64,000 nt of DNA, taken from contig NZ_PUFH01000001.1 in the NCBI RefSeq assembly GCF_004354555.1, positions 1 through 64,000 on the forward strand, given 5' to 3'. Shown piece after piece: positions 55,374 to 63,594 of the stretch. The translations under genes and the position numbers were made by a program. This DNA comes from Leuconostoc citreum (lineage in GTDB: Bacteria > Bacillota > Bacilli > Lactobacillales > Lactobacillaceae). Positions within the stretch are counted from its first letter, which is position 1. Each line of letters starts with the position of its first letter. The notes under the pieces were generated by a model. That model was not told where the DNA came from and did not search any database. It saw only the letters and a list, made by a program, of their open reading frames with translations.

Positions 55374-55379
55374 TATAAT
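55374..55379 (+). promoter_or_regulatory. -10 box six bases before the ktrB start codon
   Basis: Perfect TATAAT with no clear -35. The predicted start point coincides with the A of ATG, so the message would have no leader and no ribosome binding site. Confidence 0.5.
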
Positions 55380-55385
55380 AGAGTC

Positions 55386-56789
55386 ATGTCACGAAAAATC
55401 GAATTGCCATCTGCTGCGGAGATGAAAAAATTTCATAATCAATCACGTAAGCACACCTTTTGGACACACATTTCAATGCCACAACGTTTGACGCTTGGCT
55501 TCCTATCTGTTATTACTATTGGTGCGTTATTGTTGATGATGCCAATTAGCCACTATGGCAATATGCACCATTCCTTTATGGATGCGCTCTTTACGGCAAC
55601 TTCCGCAGCTTCTGTAACTGGTCTAACGGTCGTTGACACAGCCACCCATTGGACTGTATTTGGACAAACTGTCATCATGTTCTTAATTGAAGTCGGTGCC
55701 CTTGGATTCATGTCTTTTTCGGTATTATTATTTACTGCCACGCGGCGACAAATGGATTTACGTAATAAAATGATGGTGCAAGAAGTGTATAGTTTGGAAA
55801 GTCTTTACGATACACGTGTTGTTTTTGGTTATGTTATCAAACTGTCAGTTATCATTCAATTTGTTGGTGCTATCTTATTAGCGCCGTTCTTCATTCAGGA
55901 TTTCGGCTTAAAGCGCGGCTTGTTTTACGCTATTTTTCATGCCATTTCAGCTTTCGGCAATGCTGGTTTTACGATATTACCTGCCGGTAGCATCGCCTAT
56001 GCGAATAGGCCCTTTGTCCTGCTTATTATTGCCTTACTAATTATTGCTGGTTCGCTTGGCTTTCTAGTTTGGCGTGATTTGTTACTCTATCATCACAAAC
56101 ACAAACTCAGTCTTCATTCAAAACTAGCACTAATGATGACTGGCTTATTAATTATTGGTGGTTGGTTGCTCTTTGAGTTGACTGAAAGCAACTTAGCTCT
56201 GGCACAGACATTATCACCCATTAACCGAATCGTTAATACGCTATTCATGTCAATATCTTATCGTACAGCTGGTTTTTCACAATTTAGTTTTAGTCAGATG
56301 ACCCCAGCAACCATTTTACTGACAATGATGTTAATGTATGTTGGTGGCACCCCTGGCTCAACAGCTGGCGGCATTAAAACCACAACGCTTGGCGTTTTAT
56401 TACTTAAAACACACGCTGCCTTACGTGGTAAAAAAGACGTGACTTTTGCACATCGTCGACTCACTGATGAAAATATTACACGTTCACTACTGTTAGTTTT
56501 TGTATCACTTGTATTCTTGGCTATTTTGTCCTTTTTACTTATGCTAACACAAGGTACTGATTCGAGATTTGGGTTGGAATATGTTATTTTTGAAGTTATT
56601 AGCGCTTTTGCAACTGCTGGTCTTACCCTTGGTTTGACACCACACCTCACTGACTTTGGTCAATGTGTCATTATGTTGACCATGTTTATTGGGCGTGTTG
56701 GTGTCTACACAGTCATGTTCTCTGTTTTGAACGTTCATGGTGAGCATGCCCCTTACCGCTACCCAGAAGAATCTGTCATTATTGGTTAA
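55386..56789 (+). CDS. ktrB: Potassium uptake membrane subunit (KtrB/TrkH family)
   Basis: A 467-residue membrane protein with four repeats of the M1-P-M2 channel fold. Selectivity-filter segments are 'ATSAASVTGLTVVD', 'SAFGNAGFTI', 'SYRTAGFSQF' and 'SAFATAGLTLG', and 'GGTPGSTAGGIKTTTLGVL' is the gating-loop region. It forms the ion path and is controlled by KtrA. No Shine-Dalgarno lies near the ATG. ktrA follows after 18 bp. Confidence 0.94.
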   Translation: MSRKIELPSAAEMKKFHNQSRKHTFWTHISMPQRLTLGFLSVITIGALLLMMPISHYGNMHHSFMDALFTATSAASVTGLTVVDTATHWTVFGQTVIMFLIEVGALGFMSFSVLLFTATRRQMDLRNKMMVQEVYSLESLYDTRVVFGYVIKLSVIIQFVGAILLAPFFIQDFGLKRGLFYAIFHAISAFGNAGFTILPAGSIAYANRPFVLLIIALLIIAGSLGFLVWRDLLLYHHKHKLSLHSKLALMMTGLLIIGGWLLFELTESNLALAQTLSPINRIVNTLFMSISYRTAGFSQFSFSQMTPATILLTMMLMYVGGTPGSTAGGIKTTTLGVLLLKTHAALRGKKDVTFAHRRLTDENITRSLLLVFVSLVFLAILSFLLMLTQGTDSRFGLEYVIFEVISAFATAGLTLGLTPHLTDFGQCVIMLTMFIGRVGVYTVMFSVLNVHGEHAPYRYPEESVIIG

Positions 56790-56807
56790 TCATAGAAAGG
56801 ACTTATT

Positions 56808-57473
56808 ATGCGACAAACTTATGCTATTATCGGGTTAGGTCGTTTTGGCGGTGCTTTACTCGAAACACTAGTTGCTAACGGACAAGATGTATTAGGAATT
56901 GATGTCAGCGAAGAACACGTCAATGACTATCGCGATATTGCAACACAAGTTGTTATTGCAGATGCACAAGAAGATGATGTCTTACGCAAATTAGATATTG
57001 CCAGCTTTGATCATGTCATAATTGCTATCGGTCATAATATGCAAGCCAGTATTTTAGCTACGATTAATGCCAAGGATCTTGGGGCCAAAAATGTGATTGC
57101 TAAAGCTGAAAACAAGACACATTTACGTGTCTTGACTAAAATAGGTGCTGATGTTGTCGTACAACCAGAACGAGAAATGGGTGAAAGAATTGCTCGTAAA
57201 TTATTAGCGCCTAACATGCTTAACTTTATCGAATTGTCAGATGATTATTCGATGGCCGAAGTACAGATTGTGAACCCAAGTTTCACTGGCAAAACGTTAG
57301 CTGAGCTCAATATTCGTAAAAAATTTGGCCTTAATATTATTGCTGTGCGACATGATGGTGAGGTGGTCGTTGCGCCTAGCGCACAGTATCAGCTCCACGA
57401 CCGCGATATTTTATCTGTCGTCGGTCCCAAAGACATGGTTGACGATTTTGATCAGATGACAAACCGCGCATAA
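56808..57473 (+). CDS. ktrA: Potassium uptake regulatory subunit (KtrA, RCK)
   Basis: A 221-residue RCK protein: N-terminal NAD/ATP-binding Rossmann fold 'YAIIGLGRFGGALLETL' and C-terminal RCK_C domain (about residues 140-220, 'GKTLAELNIRKKFGLNIIAV'), which in relatives binds cyclic di-AMP. It assembles as an octameric ring on KtrB and gates it. AGAAAGGAC precedes the ATG. Confidence 0.94.
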   Translation: MRQTYAIIGLGRFGGALLETLVANGQDVLGIDVSEEHVNDYRDIATQVVIADAQEDDVLRKLDIASFDHVIIAIGHNMQASILATINAKDLGAKNVIAKAENKTHLRVLTKIGADVVVQPEREMGERIARKLLAPNMLNFIELSDDYSMAEVQIVNPSFTGKTLAELNIRKKFGLNIIAVRHDGEVVVAPSAQYQLHDRDILSVVGPKDMVDDFDQMTNRA

Positions 57474-57485
57474 CCACAGATTATT

Positions 57486-57521
57486 AAAAGCCCTAAGTTG
57501 ACAAATCAACTTAGGGCTTTT
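57486..57521. terminator. Two-way terminator
   Basis: AAAAGCCCTAAGTTG / CAACTTAGGGCTTTT with a six-base loop between convergent ktrA and the DUF915 hydrolase. Confidence 0.92.
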
Positions 57522-57529
57522 AATAATGC

Positions 57530-58351
57530 TTAATTTTGTATAAATTTTGCAATTTGTCGAACAACTGTATCATTTGTTCTGACTTGGCTATGTTGCACTT
57601 TCTTACCTTTAACTACCCACATATTATAATTCTGATCTTTTTTTACAAAGAAGCCAAGCGCTTGTGAACTAAAGTTAGTCACAACCCCATCACTATTGTC
57701 ACCCACATCGCCCATCACATTAAGAATTTGCATATCTGGATTCATATTTTGACGGTGTTGATAAAAGAAACGATAGTTTTCGTCCTGAAGCTTAGGCTGT
57801 TTTGTTTTAGAATCAATCGTATTATTATCAAATTGACGATCAAAGCCTGCTGCGGTAATGCCTGAATTAAAAGGCGCTGCAATAGCTACTAACTTATCAA
57901 TTTTCGGATATATAGATGTTGTGCGGTAATCATGATTCAAGGACGTATATAATGCAACATTAGCTCCCATCGAATGTCCAACGAGAGATACGTGGTCAAT
58001 ACCTTTTTGTTTGATCTGCTTTAGTAGTTTCTCTAAAACAGCCACTTCTCGTTCTTCCGTAATCTCTGTATTGCTAAAGTTCATTTGATAAATAGCGGCT
58101 TTAGAGGATACCGCAACATTAAAATTATCATCTTTCGTGACATTAACCTGCAAACGTTTTTGTACGGCTGTTTGTTTTTGTATCGCTTTAGCTAATTTTG
58201 TTGTGGCATTTGAACTACTGCCATACCCATGTAATAAAATAACCGTTTGCGTGCCACGCTGACCTGTCATGTTAAAGCGTAAAAAGCCAGCAATTGCTGC
58301 TACAATCACAAGGAAAATCAGTCCAACTATCACTATTTTTTTTCGACCCAT
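57530..58351 (-). CDS. Membrane-anchored alpha/beta hydrolase (DUF915 family)
   Basis: A 273-residue protein with an N-terminal membrane helix (residues 5-25) and an extracellular alpha/beta hydrolase domain. 'VILLHGYGSS' forms the oxyanion hole, 'LVGHSMGANVAL' (about 122) holds the nucleophile serine, and 'DNSDGVV' the acid region; the His is near 'VQHSQV'. DUF915 members are common in lactic acid bacteria; the substrate is unknown, with a lipid or carboxyl ester plausible. Confidence 0.85.
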   Translation of the reverse strand: MGRKKIVIVGLIFLVIVAAIAGFLRFNMTGQRGTQTVILLHGYGSSSNATTKLAKAIQKQTAVQKRLQVNVTKDDNFNVAVSSKAAIYQMNFSNTEITEEREVAVLEKLLKQIKQKGIDHVSLVGHSMGANVALYTSLNHDYRTTSIYPKIDKLVAIAAPFNSGITAAGFDRQFDNNTIDSKTKQPKLQDENYRFFYQHRQNMNPDMQILNVMGDVGDNSDGVVTNFSSQALGFFVKKDQNYNMWVVKGKKVQHSQVRTNDTVVRQIAKFIQN

Positions 58352-58441
58352 ACATCACCTCTTAACACTTACCGTTTTTAGCTTACTTTAAATAAGTATA
58401 TCTGACAATTGTGTGCTTTGCAAGAAATCTAACACAAATTT

Positions 58442-58867
58442 TTATGGCTCGTCGAGACTGTCAACTAAACGTACAACCACATTTTTGCTGCCGGATAGTA
58501 ACTTATCCACTGGACAACGTTGTGCCGCAGTGTCTAAAATGTTTTGTGCTAATTGCCGTTCAACGTCTGGTATATAAACACGCGCTTCAACATGGAACTG
58601 AAAGCCAATAACATCACGTGACATATCAACTAACACACGAACAACGCTGCGATGCGCAAGTCCTTGTCTTTTTTCTTCGGCTTCTAGCGTAGCATTCAAA
58701 CAAGTTGCAAACGCCGCACCTAATAATTGCTCTGGGTTGGTCCCTGCTTCAGATGATAGCGGACTGCTGACCGTTATATTTAAATCATTACTATTAATTG
58801 TATGAACGCGACCAGCAATTCCTTCAGCATTTTCAACTTCAGTATGATATAACACTTGCGTTGTCAT
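58442..58867 (-). CDS. OsmC/Ohr family peroxide-detoxifying protein
   Basis: A 141-residue dithiol peroxidase of the OsmC fold. The peroxidatic cysteine is in 'AAFATCLNATLEAE' and the second in 'AAQRCPVDKLLSG', spaced as in Ohr proteins. It reduces organic hydroperoxides in the cytoplasm. The second ATG (MTTQ) is preferred since AAGGGGG is about nine bases before it. It is the last gene of the emrB-padR-osmC unit. Confidence 0.88.
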   Translation of the reverse strand: MTTQVLYHTEVENAEGIAGRVHTINSNDLNITVSSPLSSEAGTNPEQLLGAAFATCLNATLEAEEKRQGLAHRSVVRVLVDMSRDVIGFQFHVEARVYIPDVERQLAQNILDTAAQRCPVDKLLSGSKNVVVRLVDSLDEP

Positions 58868-58893
58868 TACCATTTCCCCCTTATTGTATATCC

Positions 58894-59418
58894 TTAAATA
58901 TTATACTTACTGCGGGCTGCTTTCAAAACAGCTAGTGTCGCATTATAAGACGCTACCCCGTAATCAAATGTGATACGTTGTGTCTCCGTCATCCCTTGGT
59001 CAAGCCAAGTCTGTAACTGTGCTTGGAGGGCAGCGAGTTTATCTGATTTTCGCCTAATTTCTTCATCTAAAAACGTACAAATGTCGTTATCTGCTAAATC
59101 CTCACTAAAATACAAACGCATTAATACGTCAGATTTCAAAATATCATCTGACGTAGGTTCGCGCAATGCCTTCTGAAACACCGTCATTCCAGTGTCTGTA
59201 ATCTGATAAATATTTTTGTTCGGTTTGTCAGTCTGTGTCACTTGCTGTTTGGTTACCAAGCCTTCGGCTTCTAATTTTTTAAGTGTCGGGTAAATCATGC
59301 CAAACGTTGCATCAAAAAAATGATTCAAACGCGTTTGCAGAATATCATTAATCTCGTATCCCGTGTGCGGTCCGTTTTTTAATATACCTAAAATGATTTC
59401 TCGACCCTTCATTGCCAC
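58894..59418 (-). CDS. PadR family transcriptional repressor
   Basis: A 174-residue regulator with a PadR winged helix: 'GREIILGILKNGPHTGYEIND' and 'FDATFGMIYPTLKKLEAEGLVTKQQV' (read in parts), followed by a C-terminal dimerising helix pair (about 95-170). The GTG start is chosen because GGAGGG is seven bases before it; an ATG two codons later is also possible. It sits between the exporter and the OsmC gene and most likely controls the 39-bp palindrome at 61004-61042. Confidence 0.85.
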   Translation of the reverse strand: MAMKGREIILGILKNGPHTGYEINDILQTRLNHFFDATFGMIYPTLKKLEAEGLVTKQQVTQTDKPNKNIYQITDTGMTVFQKALREPTSDDILKSDVLMRLYFSEDLADNDICTFLDEEIRRKSDKLAALQAQLQTWLDQGMTETQRITFDYGVASYNATLAVLKAARSKYNI

Positions 59419-59451
59419 TGAATTGCCCTCCATTAATCTGTTTAGTTCATA

Positions 59452-60993
59452 TTATACACCATCAGATTTGTCTGTTAAAAATAGGCTCATAATCACCAGC
59501 AACAGCATAAACGGGATAGCTATCAAATACAGCTTTTCAAAGGCGTGACGGTACTGCGCTGTTGTTTCCTTTTCAATCCTTGAAATAGCTGTTGCGACTT
59601 TAGTTGGTAACCCTTGCGTTGCTGTCGGCGTGAAAACACTTGCTTTCATTTTAGTTTGTACTTTTTGTATCATCTCTGCCGTGTCTTGTTTTGGCAAGTG
59701 CAAATCATTAATCTGCTCTTGCGCATAACTGTTAGCGTGTCGTTGGGCTTGGGTTAAACCACTGTATAACCCTGTGACAAACAGGGCTACCGCTAACATG
59801 ATGCCAACCTGACGTAGTACCCCTGTCACACTTTGAGAGGCAGTTAATAACTTTCCTTGTAGCGTCCCTGCGGCAATGACTAAGATGGGCCCAGTAATCA
59901 TACCGTAGCCTGAACCAATCAAAATCCCTGCAATAATAACCTGCCAAACACTTTGTAATGCGTTGGTGCCTAACCAAAGGTACCCGACTGCCATCATCAA
60001 GAAACCACTACTGATTAACCAGCGGACTGATATGTGTGATTTAGCAAAACCGGCAATCGGCGCAAAGATAAACACTGAAAAAGAAATTGGGGCAATCAGG
60101 AATGATGCTTGTAAAGTATCCATTCCAGCAACATTAGTAAAATAATTCGGTAAAATAACCGTTGTTGCAACCAAAAATAGATTACTAAAAACAATAATGA
60201 TTGCACTTAAGGCAAATGCACGATTTTTAAATAGTTGTAAGGGTACCATTGGATTAATGCTTACTCGCTCAATCATGATAAAGAAAATAAAGCTTAACAA
60301 ACTCACAATTGCACATAAGTAAGTCAACCAATTATGCCACCCCCAAACTCTGCCCTGCATTAATACCAATGATAGCGTGCTCAGAAAGATCGTACTAAAA
60401 ATCGCACCTGATAAATCAATACTTTGTCGATTTTGTATATCTTGTCGTAATGGTAAATATAATAGGCCCATACTAATCATCAGCACAATAATGGGCACAT
60501 TTATCAGGAAAATCCAGCGCCAACCCATGTATTGTGTCACCACGCCACCTATAGTTGGTCCTAACGCTGCAGCCAATCCCTGTGTGACACCTAAAATAGC
60601 AATCATATGCGTGCGGTCACGATCCGCCACAATGCGAATCGCTAAAGTCATGGCCAAAGGAAAGACTAAGCCGGCCCCGATACTCTGAATAGCCCGTCCT
60701 AATAATAATGGCATCAATGTACCAGCGAACGCTGATATGATTGAACCTATACCAAAGACGATGGCCCCCAATAAAAAACCTTTTGACATACCGAAAAACT
60801 CAGCAAGTCGTGTTAATGGGATGGTTAGTGCCGCAAAAAGAATGATATAGATATTCAATGCCCATGACAATTTGTCTAATCCAACCTCTAAATGCAAACC
60901 TATATTGGGTAAACTAACATTCATAATTGTCGTATCTAACATACATATAAATATCCCTAATACAAAAACACCCGTTATCATGCGCTTTTTCAT
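59452..60993 (-). CDS. DHA2 family drug exporter (EmrB/QacA type)
   Basis: A 513-residue MFS exporter with 14 helices. Helix one has 'ICMLDTTIMNVSLPNIG' with the membrane Asp, motif A-like 'RLAEFFGMSKGFLLG', motif C 'VTQGLAAALGPTIGGVVTQYMGWRWIFLINVP' (read in parts). The start is the ATG of MKKRM, six bases behind GAGG; the upstream ATG (61005) has no spacing for a site and lies within the operator. It is the first gene of the operon with padR and osmC. Confidence 0.88.
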   Translation of the reverse strand: MKKRMITGVFVLGIFICMLDTTIMNVSLPNIGLHLEVGLDKLSWALNIYIILFAALTIPLTRLAEFFGMSKGFLLGAIVFGIGSIISAFAGTLMPLLLGRAIQSIGAGLVFPLAMTLAIRIVADRDRTHMIAILGVTQGLAAALGPTIGGVVTQYMGWRWIFLINVPIIVLMISMGLLYLPLRQDIQNRQSIDLSGAIFSTIFLSTLSLVLMQGRVWGWHNWLTYLCAIVSLLSFIFFIMIERVSINPMVPLQLFKNRAFALSAIIIVFSNLFLVATTVILPNYFTNVAGMDTLQASFLIAPISFSVFIFAPIAGFAKSHISVRWLISSGFLMMAVGYLWLGTNALQSVWQVIIAGILIGSGYGMITGPILVIAAGTLQGKLLTASQSVTGVLRQVGIMLAVALFVTGLYSGLTQAQRHANSYAQEQINDLHLPKQDTAEMIQKVQTKMKASVFTPTATQGLPTKVATAISRIEKETTAQYRHAFEKLYLIAIPFMLLLVIMSLFLTDKSDGV

Positions 60994-61003
60994 CAGCTTC
61001 CTC

Positions 61004-61042
61004 ATTTCCGTTTATATTAACATTGTTAATATAAACGGAAAT
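61004..61042 (-). promoter_or_regulatory. 39-bp perfect palindrome: operator of the exporter operon
   Basis: Nineteen-base arms, beginning ATTTCCGTTTATATTAACA, mirror exactly around one central T. It covers the -10 and the presumed start point of the exporter promoter, so a bound dimer or tetramer would block transcription. PadR, encoded in the same operon, is the obvious candidate. Confidence 0.8.
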
Positions 61043-61056
61043 GATAACATTGTCAA
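61028..61056 (-). promoter_or_regulatory. Promoter of the exporter-padR-osmC operon
   Basis: Perfect TTGACA (61051-61056), 17 bp, TATATT (61028-61033), with the -10 inside the palindrome. Confidence 0.82.
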
Positions 61057-61065
61057 GCCATAAAA

Positions 61066-61093
61066 AAAACCATTATCCAAAGATAATGGTTTT
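61066..61093. terminator. Terminator of the small HTH gene
   Basis: AAAACCATTATC / GATAATGGTTTT with a four-base loop between the HTH gene and the exporter promoter. Confidence 0.85.
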
Positions 61094-61104
61094 ACACTGT
61101 TGCT

Positions 61105-61410
61105 TTACTCAATCGGATCACTTTCATCAATTTGATTAATTTTATCAAATACACGAAATAAATTGTCCATTTCAGTTAGTTTATATTTTTTTAAATTACG
61201 ATCATAAACAATCTCTGACTGGACAGGTTCCCCCACCTGTAGGTCATGCAGAAAATCACGAATTTCCGAGATATCACGCTGTACAGTTTTTCGGCCAATA
61301 AAAAACATATCCTCAATTTCTTCAATGGAAAGTGCACGATGACTGATGAGTGCAGAATATAATCGCAAAATGCGTTGTTTATCATTAAAAACTGTTTTAT
61401 GTGCTGCCAT
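61105..61410 (-). CDS. Small helix-turn-helix protein (HTH_11/DeoR-like)
   Basis: A 101-residue protein with one winged helix: 'KQRILRLYSALISHRALSIEEIEDMF' and 'GRKTVQRDISEIRDFLHD' match the DNA-binding part of YafY/WYL regulators, but no WYL or sugar-sensor domain follows; the C-terminus is a short acidic tail. It could be a stand-alone regulator or a truncated one. The start is the ATG of MAAH, close behind TGGGGA. A spaced inverted repeat lies in its divergent upstream region. Confidence 0.65.
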   Translation of the reverse strand: MAAHKTVFNDKQRILRLYSALISHRALSIEEIEDMFFIGRKTVQRDISEIRDFLHDLQVGEPVQSEIVYDRNLKKYKLTEMDNLFRVFDKINQIDESDPIE

Positions 61411-61439
61411 GATTTTCCCCAAGTTTAAATGCTAAACTT

Positions 61440-61472
61440 ATTGTACCAAATAAAACAGATGTTCGGTACAAT
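61440..61472. promoter_or_regulatory. Inverted repeat in the HTH/unknown-gene divergent spacer
   Basis: Perfect 8-bp arms ATTGTACC (61440-61447) and GGTACAAT (61465-61472), 17 bases apart, near a TATAAT box of the plus-strand gene. It is a plausible operator for the HTH protein. Confidence 0.45.
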
Positions 61473-61508
61473 AGAGATATAATTATTTTATATGAGAGGC
61501 TGCTTATC

Positions 61509-61907
61509 ATGTCATTTTTTGATTTTTTTAAAAAGAAACCAACTGCTACCAACACAACGACGTCAGTTGAGCTACCGGAAGAGCAAACAATCACTTGGGA
61601 AAATACTTTTGATCCCGACCTTTTTTTCCAGGGCTATGAAGCAGCAGTCACTGATTTGGAAAACAACGGTAAGGTTGCGGCTGCAGAAACACTACGCGCT
61701 AATCAATCAAAACTACAATTAGCTTTTCTGACACGCTTTGAAAAACAGCTGCAAAATGATCTACAACACATAGCTGATTCAGAAATGAAAACGGACCACA
61801 TAATTGCATCCGTTAACGCTGTCCGCGTATATAATAAACAAATGAATGTTACTGTTCGAGCACACTTAGCACAAACTAAAAAGCATTTGATTGGAGAAGA
61901 AATATGA
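61509..61907 (+). CDS. Conserved-looking protein of unknown function
   Basis: A 132-residue soluble protein. It opens with 'MSFFDFFKKKPTATNTTTSV', a short amphipathic basic head and a Thr-rich linker, then an acidic stretch and two or three long helices (about residues 35-125). No family was recognised. GAGAGG is nine bases before the ATG. Its stop overlaps the next start by four bases, so it is coupled to the PEBP gene. Confidence 0.6.
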   Translation: MSFFDFFKKKPTATNTTTSVELPEEQTITWENTFDPDLFFQGYEAAVTDLENNGKVAAAETLRANQSKLQLAFLTRFEKQLQNDLQHIADSEMKTDHIIASVNAVRVYNKQMNVTVRAHLAQTKKHLIGEEI

Positions 61908-62410
61908 AAATTGATGTCCCCCGAGACCACGGCTTAATTCCTGATAAGTATGCCAAATTTGCACCGAAAGATCAGCGAACCGCTGATATGCCGACCACAA
62001 ATTTTCCTATTCACGTGACAGATCTACCAACTGGTACGCAATCGTTGGCTGTTAGTCTCATTGATTATGATGCGATACCAGTCGGTGGTTTTCCTTGGAT
62101 TCACTGGTTGGCAGCCAATATCCCAGTTGGCAATATCCCAGAAAATTTACGGGAATCAGGTCTTGCTATTTCAGGGACAAATTCCACTTGGCATTTTGTA
62201 CAAAAAGCCAATCAACCGGCTAATCCCGACATTAACCAGGCTTATATCGGACCGATGCCCCCCGACAAAACACACGATTACACATTAACAGTTTTCGCAC
62301 TAGACACACTACTAGATTTAGAGAATGGTTTTTTTCTAAATGATTTTAAACGACACAGCCAAGGCCATATACTAAAAGCAGTCACATTAGCATTACCAGC
62401 ACGTGCTTAA
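61904..62410 (+). CDS. YbhB/YbcL family PEBP-like protein
   Basis: A 168-residue protein of the phosphatidylethanolamine-binding protein fold. 'SLAVSLIDYDAIPVGGFPWIHWLAANIP' (read in parts) contains the D-x-D-A-P-like and HW-ligand motif, and 'AYIGPMPPDKTHDYTLTVFALD' the second conserved strand with GP-x-PP. Bacterial members bind small anions or lipids; no precise role is known. A terminator follows. Confidence 0.88.
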   Translation: MKIDVPRDHGLIPDKYAKFAPKDQRTADMPTTNFPIHVTDLPTGTQSLAVSLIDYDAIPVGGFPWIHWLAANIPVGNIPENLRESGLAISGTNSTWHFVQKANQPANPDINQAYIGPMPPDKTHDYTLTVFALDTLLDLENGFFLNDFKRHSQGHILKAVTLALPARA

Positions 62411-62433
62411 CACCTAGCAATAGGTGTTTTTTT
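62409..62433 (+). terminator. Terminator after the PEBP gene
   Basis: AACACCTA / TAGGTGTT with a four-base loop and seven T. Confidence 0.85.
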
Positions 62434-62444
62434 ATGCAATTAAT

Positions 62445-62479
62445 CAATAAATATTCAGCGCTATTATGAATATTTATTG
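62445..62479 (+). promoter_or_regulatory. ARG box pair (ArgR operator) before argC
   Basis: Perfect 13-bp arms CAATAAATATTCA (62445-62457) and TGAATATTTATTG (62467-62479), nine bases apart. Each arm fits the ArgR half-site rule TGAAT-AT-rich. The second arm overlaps the -35 box, as expected for arginine repression. Confidence 0.72.
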
Positions 62480-62505
62480 CATTTAAATACATTATCGTCT
62501 AATAT
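62477..62505 (+). promoter_or_regulatory. argC promoter
   Basis: TTGCAT (62477-62482), 17 bp, TAATAT (62500-62505), 30 bp before the ATG. Confidence 0.7.
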
Positions 62506-62534
62506 TTAAAACATCAACTGCGGAGGATTATTGT

Positions 62535-63578
62535 ATGGCATTGAAAGTAATTAAGGTCGCCATTGTTGGCGTTACAGGTTATAGTGGTTTAGAATTACTA
62601 CGCTTACTAAAAAACCATCGCTATGTTGAAATCGTCTCGATTCACAATACTGCCAATCACTCACAAATGATTGCCGAGGCCTATCCACATTTAAAAGGTA
62701 TGTATAAAATCACAACAACCCCGTTTGACCCATTGCATATTATGCAAGAGGCGGATATCGTTTTCTTTGCCACATCTAGTGGTGTGTCTAAAGATCTCGT
62801 TGCACCTTTTATTGCTGCTCACTTTCCGGTCATCGATTTGTCTGGCGACTTTCGTTTGTCTGCCGAAGATTATGCCAGTTGGTATCATAAAACACCGGCA
62901 CCACAAACACTCATTGCCCAGACAACTTATAGTTTAGCTGATTTTTATTCAGCATCAACAACAAATTATATTGCCAATCCTGGTTGTTATGCCACGGCAA
63001 CACTGCTGGCTTTGGCCCCCATAGCACAACATCATCTACTAGACAAACACAACATCATCATTGATGCTAAAAGTGGCTTATCTGGTGCTGGTAAATCGCT
63101 AACAACTGCTAGTCATTTTATCAATGCAAATGAAAATGTCACCATGTATAAAGCGAATCAACACCAACATATACCTGAAATCACACGCCAATTACAAAAA
63201 TGGCAACCAAACATTGAACATATACAGTTCAATACTTCACTTATTCCGATTAATCGTGGTATTTTTATCAGTGCCTATGTCAAGCTCAATGAAGACACAT
63301 CACTTGATGTACTGCATCGCCTTTATACGTCGACCTACTACCAAAAACCTTTCATTCGCGTGATGCCTGAAGGCACATTGCCCAATATCAAACAGGTTGT
63401 CGGCACGAATTTTGCCGACATCGGATTAGCATATAATCAGGATACGAAATACCTCACAATTGTCAGTGTTATTGATAATATGATTAAAGGCGCTGCTGGA
63501 CAGGCTATCCAAAACATGAATCATCTTTTTGGCTTTGATGAAACAATGGGCCTCGAATTAATTGCACAGTATGCTTAA
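62535..63578 (+). CDS. argC: N-acetyl-gamma-glutamyl-phosphate reductase
   Basis: A 347-residue NADPH enzyme making N-acetylglutamate semialdehyde in arginine synthesis. 'VAIVGVTGYSGLELLRLL' binds NADPH, the catalytic cysteine is in 'IANPGCYATATLLAL' (about 150), 'DAKSGLSGAGKSL' and 'NQHQHIPEI' (catalytic His) follow, and 'VIDNMIKGAAGQAIQNMN' closes the fold. GGAGG is nine bases ahead of the ATG. It starts an arg operon with argJ after 16 bp. Confidence 0.96.
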   Translation: MALKVIKVAIVGVTGYSGLELLRLLKNHRYVEIVSIHNTANHSQMIAEAYPHLKGMYKITTTPFDPLHIMQEADIVFFATSSGVSKDLVAPFIAAHFPVIDLSGDFRLSAEDYASWYHKTPAPQTLIAQTTYSLADFYSASTTNYIANPGCYATATLLALAPIAQHHLLDKHNIIIDAKSGLSGAGKSLTTASHFINANENVTMYKANQHQHIPEITRQLQKWQPNIEHIQFNTSLIPINRGIFISAYVKLNEDTSLDVLHRLYTSTYYQKPFIRVMPEGTLPNIKQVVGTNFADIGLAYNQDTKYLTIVSVIDNMIKGAAGQAIQNMNHLFGFDETMGLELIAQYA

Positions 63579-63594
63579 GAAACAGGATAATAAT

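Noticed and set aside
55227-55385. Cyclic di-AMP (ydaO) riboswitch before ktrB
   Set aside because: The promoter -10 lies six bases before the start codon, leaving no room for a leader, and no matching core is seen.
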